This document shows, one piece after another, positions 50,634 to 64,000 of a stretch of DNA of 64,000 nucleotides (the first letter of the stretch is position 1; the number at the start of each line of letters is the position of its first letter). Source of the stretch: Amorphochlora amoebiformis (lineage: Eukaryota; Cercozoa; Chlorarachniophyceae). The stretch spans positions 1-64,000 of the forward strand of contig BAAHQB010000260.1 in assembly GCA_054601695.1 (NCBI GenBank). The letters run 5' to 3'. The notes beneath the pieces were generated by a model that saw nothing but the letters and a program-made list of their open reading frames with translations, made no database searches and had not been told where the DNA came from. The position numbers were made by a program, and so were the translations under genes.

Positions 50634-52177
50634 TCACCTGTCACCTCCTGAGAAATCAGAGGAGTCACCAGCTTGAATCTGAGGAACGGGCTGTGGAAGC
50701 CCCTTGGCTTCTGTAGTTCGCGGCGTGAATGTCGAGCGGATTTTCTTCGCCGACTGGGGCAGCGGGGAAGAAAACGCCGACGGATTGACGTTCACTTGCG
50801 GGGTAACGTCCTTGAGGGCTCGAATGTTCACAACGTTCTTTGCATCTCCTTGCCTATCAATCATTTCATCTGAAGACTCAGAATTTGATAGACGCTTGGT
50901 GGTGTTGCTGTAGGCTGCACTGTTTGCTGGATTATTTGTAGCCTTCCTCTTGATTCCCGCGGCCGATTGGCGTGCAGCCAATCTTCGTTTGGCCTCTGCT
51001 TTCTTGGCAGCTAAGGCATGCTTGTTCATTGGTGTAGCGGGTGGACCCGGCAGTATGGTCCTCGCCGGTAGTGACGTCTTGGGTTGCACCGACTCCTTTT
51101 TCACAGTCTTAGGGGTATCTGATTGTCTTCTGTTGTTGGCCCTGTGCGGCTTAGGCTTAAAGCTTGATGAACTGTGCTTATCTCGGGACATATCCTGCAT
51201 CAAAGAGAGCGAATAAAACAGTGCTCTGTGGAGTGCGTTTGGGATGTAATATATGAATAATTCAGGACTAGCCGTTTGATGGAAAAATTAGAGGGTCAAG
51301 GAATGGCGTGGAGTTTCTTAGTGAGGGGATGGAAGATATCGATTAGGTTGTATGGAATATGGATTGAGAAACCAGCGGGACGCTTCCAGTTTTACCCCTT
51401 TTCATCATCCGGAGGAACTGTTTATCTACAATAAGCAGGTCAATTTCATTAGATAACCCTTCCGATGGTCACATGTCCAGCACGATGTACGTGTTACCGT
51501 ATAGGCAATTCCCCAGGCCATCCCCGAATTGACGGAACGTCCGCTTTATCCCGTCCGTCACAGCTTCCTAGTTGCGAATACATGGTCACTCTCACATAAA
51601 GTATATGAAATCACAACAGACCTTCAAAGCTTTCTCGATTGCAGAGCCTTTGCCCATGCTCATGGATGAACCATACCCAATATCCTATTCGAGTCAAGTA
51701 AGAGCGCACTCTCCAATATAATTGAGCTTACCTCTCTGAAACTGCCGTTGCGAAGAGTGACCCTGACGATTGCATGTACTCCAACGTCAAAGGAACCCCT
51801 TTTTTTCTTACTCTCATCGATAAAATCAACCTTATGCTCCTAGTACAAAAGCACAGTTTCAACTGCAACGTTCACATCGTTTCTGGCATGCGTACCACGA
51901 CAGTTGAAGACCACCCATCCATCTCAAAGATGAAGTTTGCCAGTCTAAAAGCCTGGTGGCTCTGGATATAAGACAGCTTTGAACCCCCAGGTCCCGGTCT
52001 GCCAACAGAACTCAGGAGTGGGAAAACGTGGCATACTCGATACAACGGGGTTTACCGTGTCGCTATCTCCTCCTTGGCTAGCTTCCTAGAAAGAAGTGTT
52101 TGTATACGAAGGCGCTCATCGGCCGAGAACCCTGCTTCTCCGAACTTGGGCAGCCGGGAAGCTCCAGGTTCGCTCAT
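50634..52177 (-). CDS. RAD52: RAD52 homologous-recombination mediator
   Basis: Exons in transcription order: 52177-52056, 51998-51896, 51839-51732, 51684-51622, 51567-51498, 51425-51396, 51223-50634 (stop). Phases agree if the last acceptor is the AG just before 51223; 361 residues. The first ~165 residues are the conserved Rad52 DNA-binding/annealing core: FGEAGFSADERLRIQTLLSR, LSYIQSHQAFRLANFIFEMD, GWSSTVV, VHAIVRVTLRNGSFREDIGY, EKALKEAVTDGIKRTFRQFG, LGNCLYDKQFLRMMKR. The C-terminal ~195 residues are basic, Ser/Pro/Lys-rich and low in conservation (KRRLAARQSAAGIKRK, SSDEMIDRQ), as in other Rad52 tails that contact RPA and Rad51. The protein anneals RPA-coated single strands and supports recombination in the nucleus. 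Introns are only 47-72 bp apart from the last (172 bp), and none contains TA repeats. An alternative is that the last exon begins at the more typical CAG acceptor at 51202, but that breaks the frame. Confidence 0.9.
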
Positions 52178-52499
52178 CACCGAGGGACGGGGTTCCCGTC
52201 ACCCAGAGAGGTCACAATCAGCTTATGACACATCGGAATGTCACGTCGGGTTTTCCGGGATTCCGGGAAATTTCGCGCAATCCCCGTGGGGCGATATTGA
52301 CCTTCAGTCCTGCGAGCCAGCGCGAAATATACGCCGAAATACGCGATGGGAGCGGACGCAAGCAAGGTGATCGAGTCTAGGATCGAATAACCAACATGGG
52401 GATGTACTTCTTAGACGAGAAAAATACGTTGTCTATCCTGTGGGGTCGAAGAATTCTTATTTTGCGTCGTCTTTCGCAATCGTGACTCTCATACGCCAG
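52178..52499. promoter_or_regulatory. Shared 5' region of RAD52 and HisRS
   Basis: About 320 bp of unique, GC-richer DNA lie between the RAD52 ATG (minus) and the first traced HisRS exon (plus), so both promoters and the missing HisRS first exon should be here. Open frames on both strands (52365-52177 minus, 52074-52370 plus) look like by-products of the composition. An ATG at 52396 reads MGMYFLDEKNTLSIL but its donor phase does not match the next exon. Confidence 0.5.
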
Positions 52500-63766
<11,267 letters not shown>

Positions 63767-63774
63767 GTATATAT

Positions 63775-63821
<47 letters not shown>

Positions 63822-63923
63822 CAATAGCCCTTCTTCGCAGTGCTTTCCTTCAATCTCTCTCAATCTTCTCTCTCTTTCTCTCTAGCTGTCTCTCCATTGT
63901 ATGTATTTATATGTGCATGTATG

Positions 63924-64000
<77 letters not shown>

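Noticed and set aside
51203-51216. RAD52 C-terminal part as a separate gene starting near 51203 (MQDMSRDK)
   Set aside because: A splice acceptor before 51223 joins it in phase to the RAD52 core, and basic low-complexity tails are normal for Rad52.

Overview
Eukaryotic nuclear DNA, probably from a photosynthetic protist with a red-lineage complex plastid (stramenopile, haptophyte or chromerid type). Three things point there. A gene at 36.98-35.59 kb encodes a fucoxanthin/chlorophyll a/c-type light-harvesting protein with a signal-peptide-like start followed by a basic plastid-transit-like stretch. Interstitial arrays of the telomere unit CCCTAA/TTAGGG recur throughout. Every gene is cut into many small exons (18-194 bp, apart from one 590-bp terminal exon) by GT-AG introns. 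Well over a third of the window is (TA)n microsatellite, so most long tyrosine/isoleucine ORFs are repeat translations, not genes. All gene models here were built by hand from splice sites, reading-frame phase and protein motifs. No transcript evidence was available.

Layout. <1.44-8.21 kb, plus: serine/threonine protein kinase. 8.71-12.23 kb, plus: unrecognised soluble protein. 15.28-13.36 kb, minus: chromodomain plus long coiled coil. 16.10-18.43 kb, plus: unrecognised small protein. 18.96-29.35 kb, plus: probable multi-pass membrane protein. 30.3-35.16 kb, plus: a second membrane protein with an unresolved 5' part. 36.98-35.59 kb, minus: light-harvesting protein. 37.27-48.18 kb, plus: complete 20-exon mitochondrial 2-amino-3-ketobutyrate CoA ligase (glycine C-acetyltransferase). 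52.18-50.63 kb, minus: RAD52. 52.5 to beyond 63.77 kb, plus: histidyl-tRNA synthetase, running off the right edge. LHC/KBL and RAD52/HisRS are head-to-head pairs separated by about 0.3 kb. The genes are functionally unrelated and nothing suggests an operon or pathway cluster.

The most unusual feature is architectural. Beside many exons, and almost always separated from them by (TA)n, there are decayed partial copies ('echoes') of the exon edge together with its splice site. I found such local copies at about fifteen places, in the kinase, both unknown plus-strand genes, both membrane-protein genes, KBL and HisRS. In addition, telomere-like CCCTAA arrays and CT-rich arrays lie inside introns, mostly C-rich on the sense strand. 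Several splice sites, and one stop codon, sit at the edge of telomeric repeat sequence. One KBL exon is flanked by telomeric arrays in opposite orientations. The minus-strand genes have compact, mostly TA-poor introns, whereas plus-strand introns are hugely TA-inflated.
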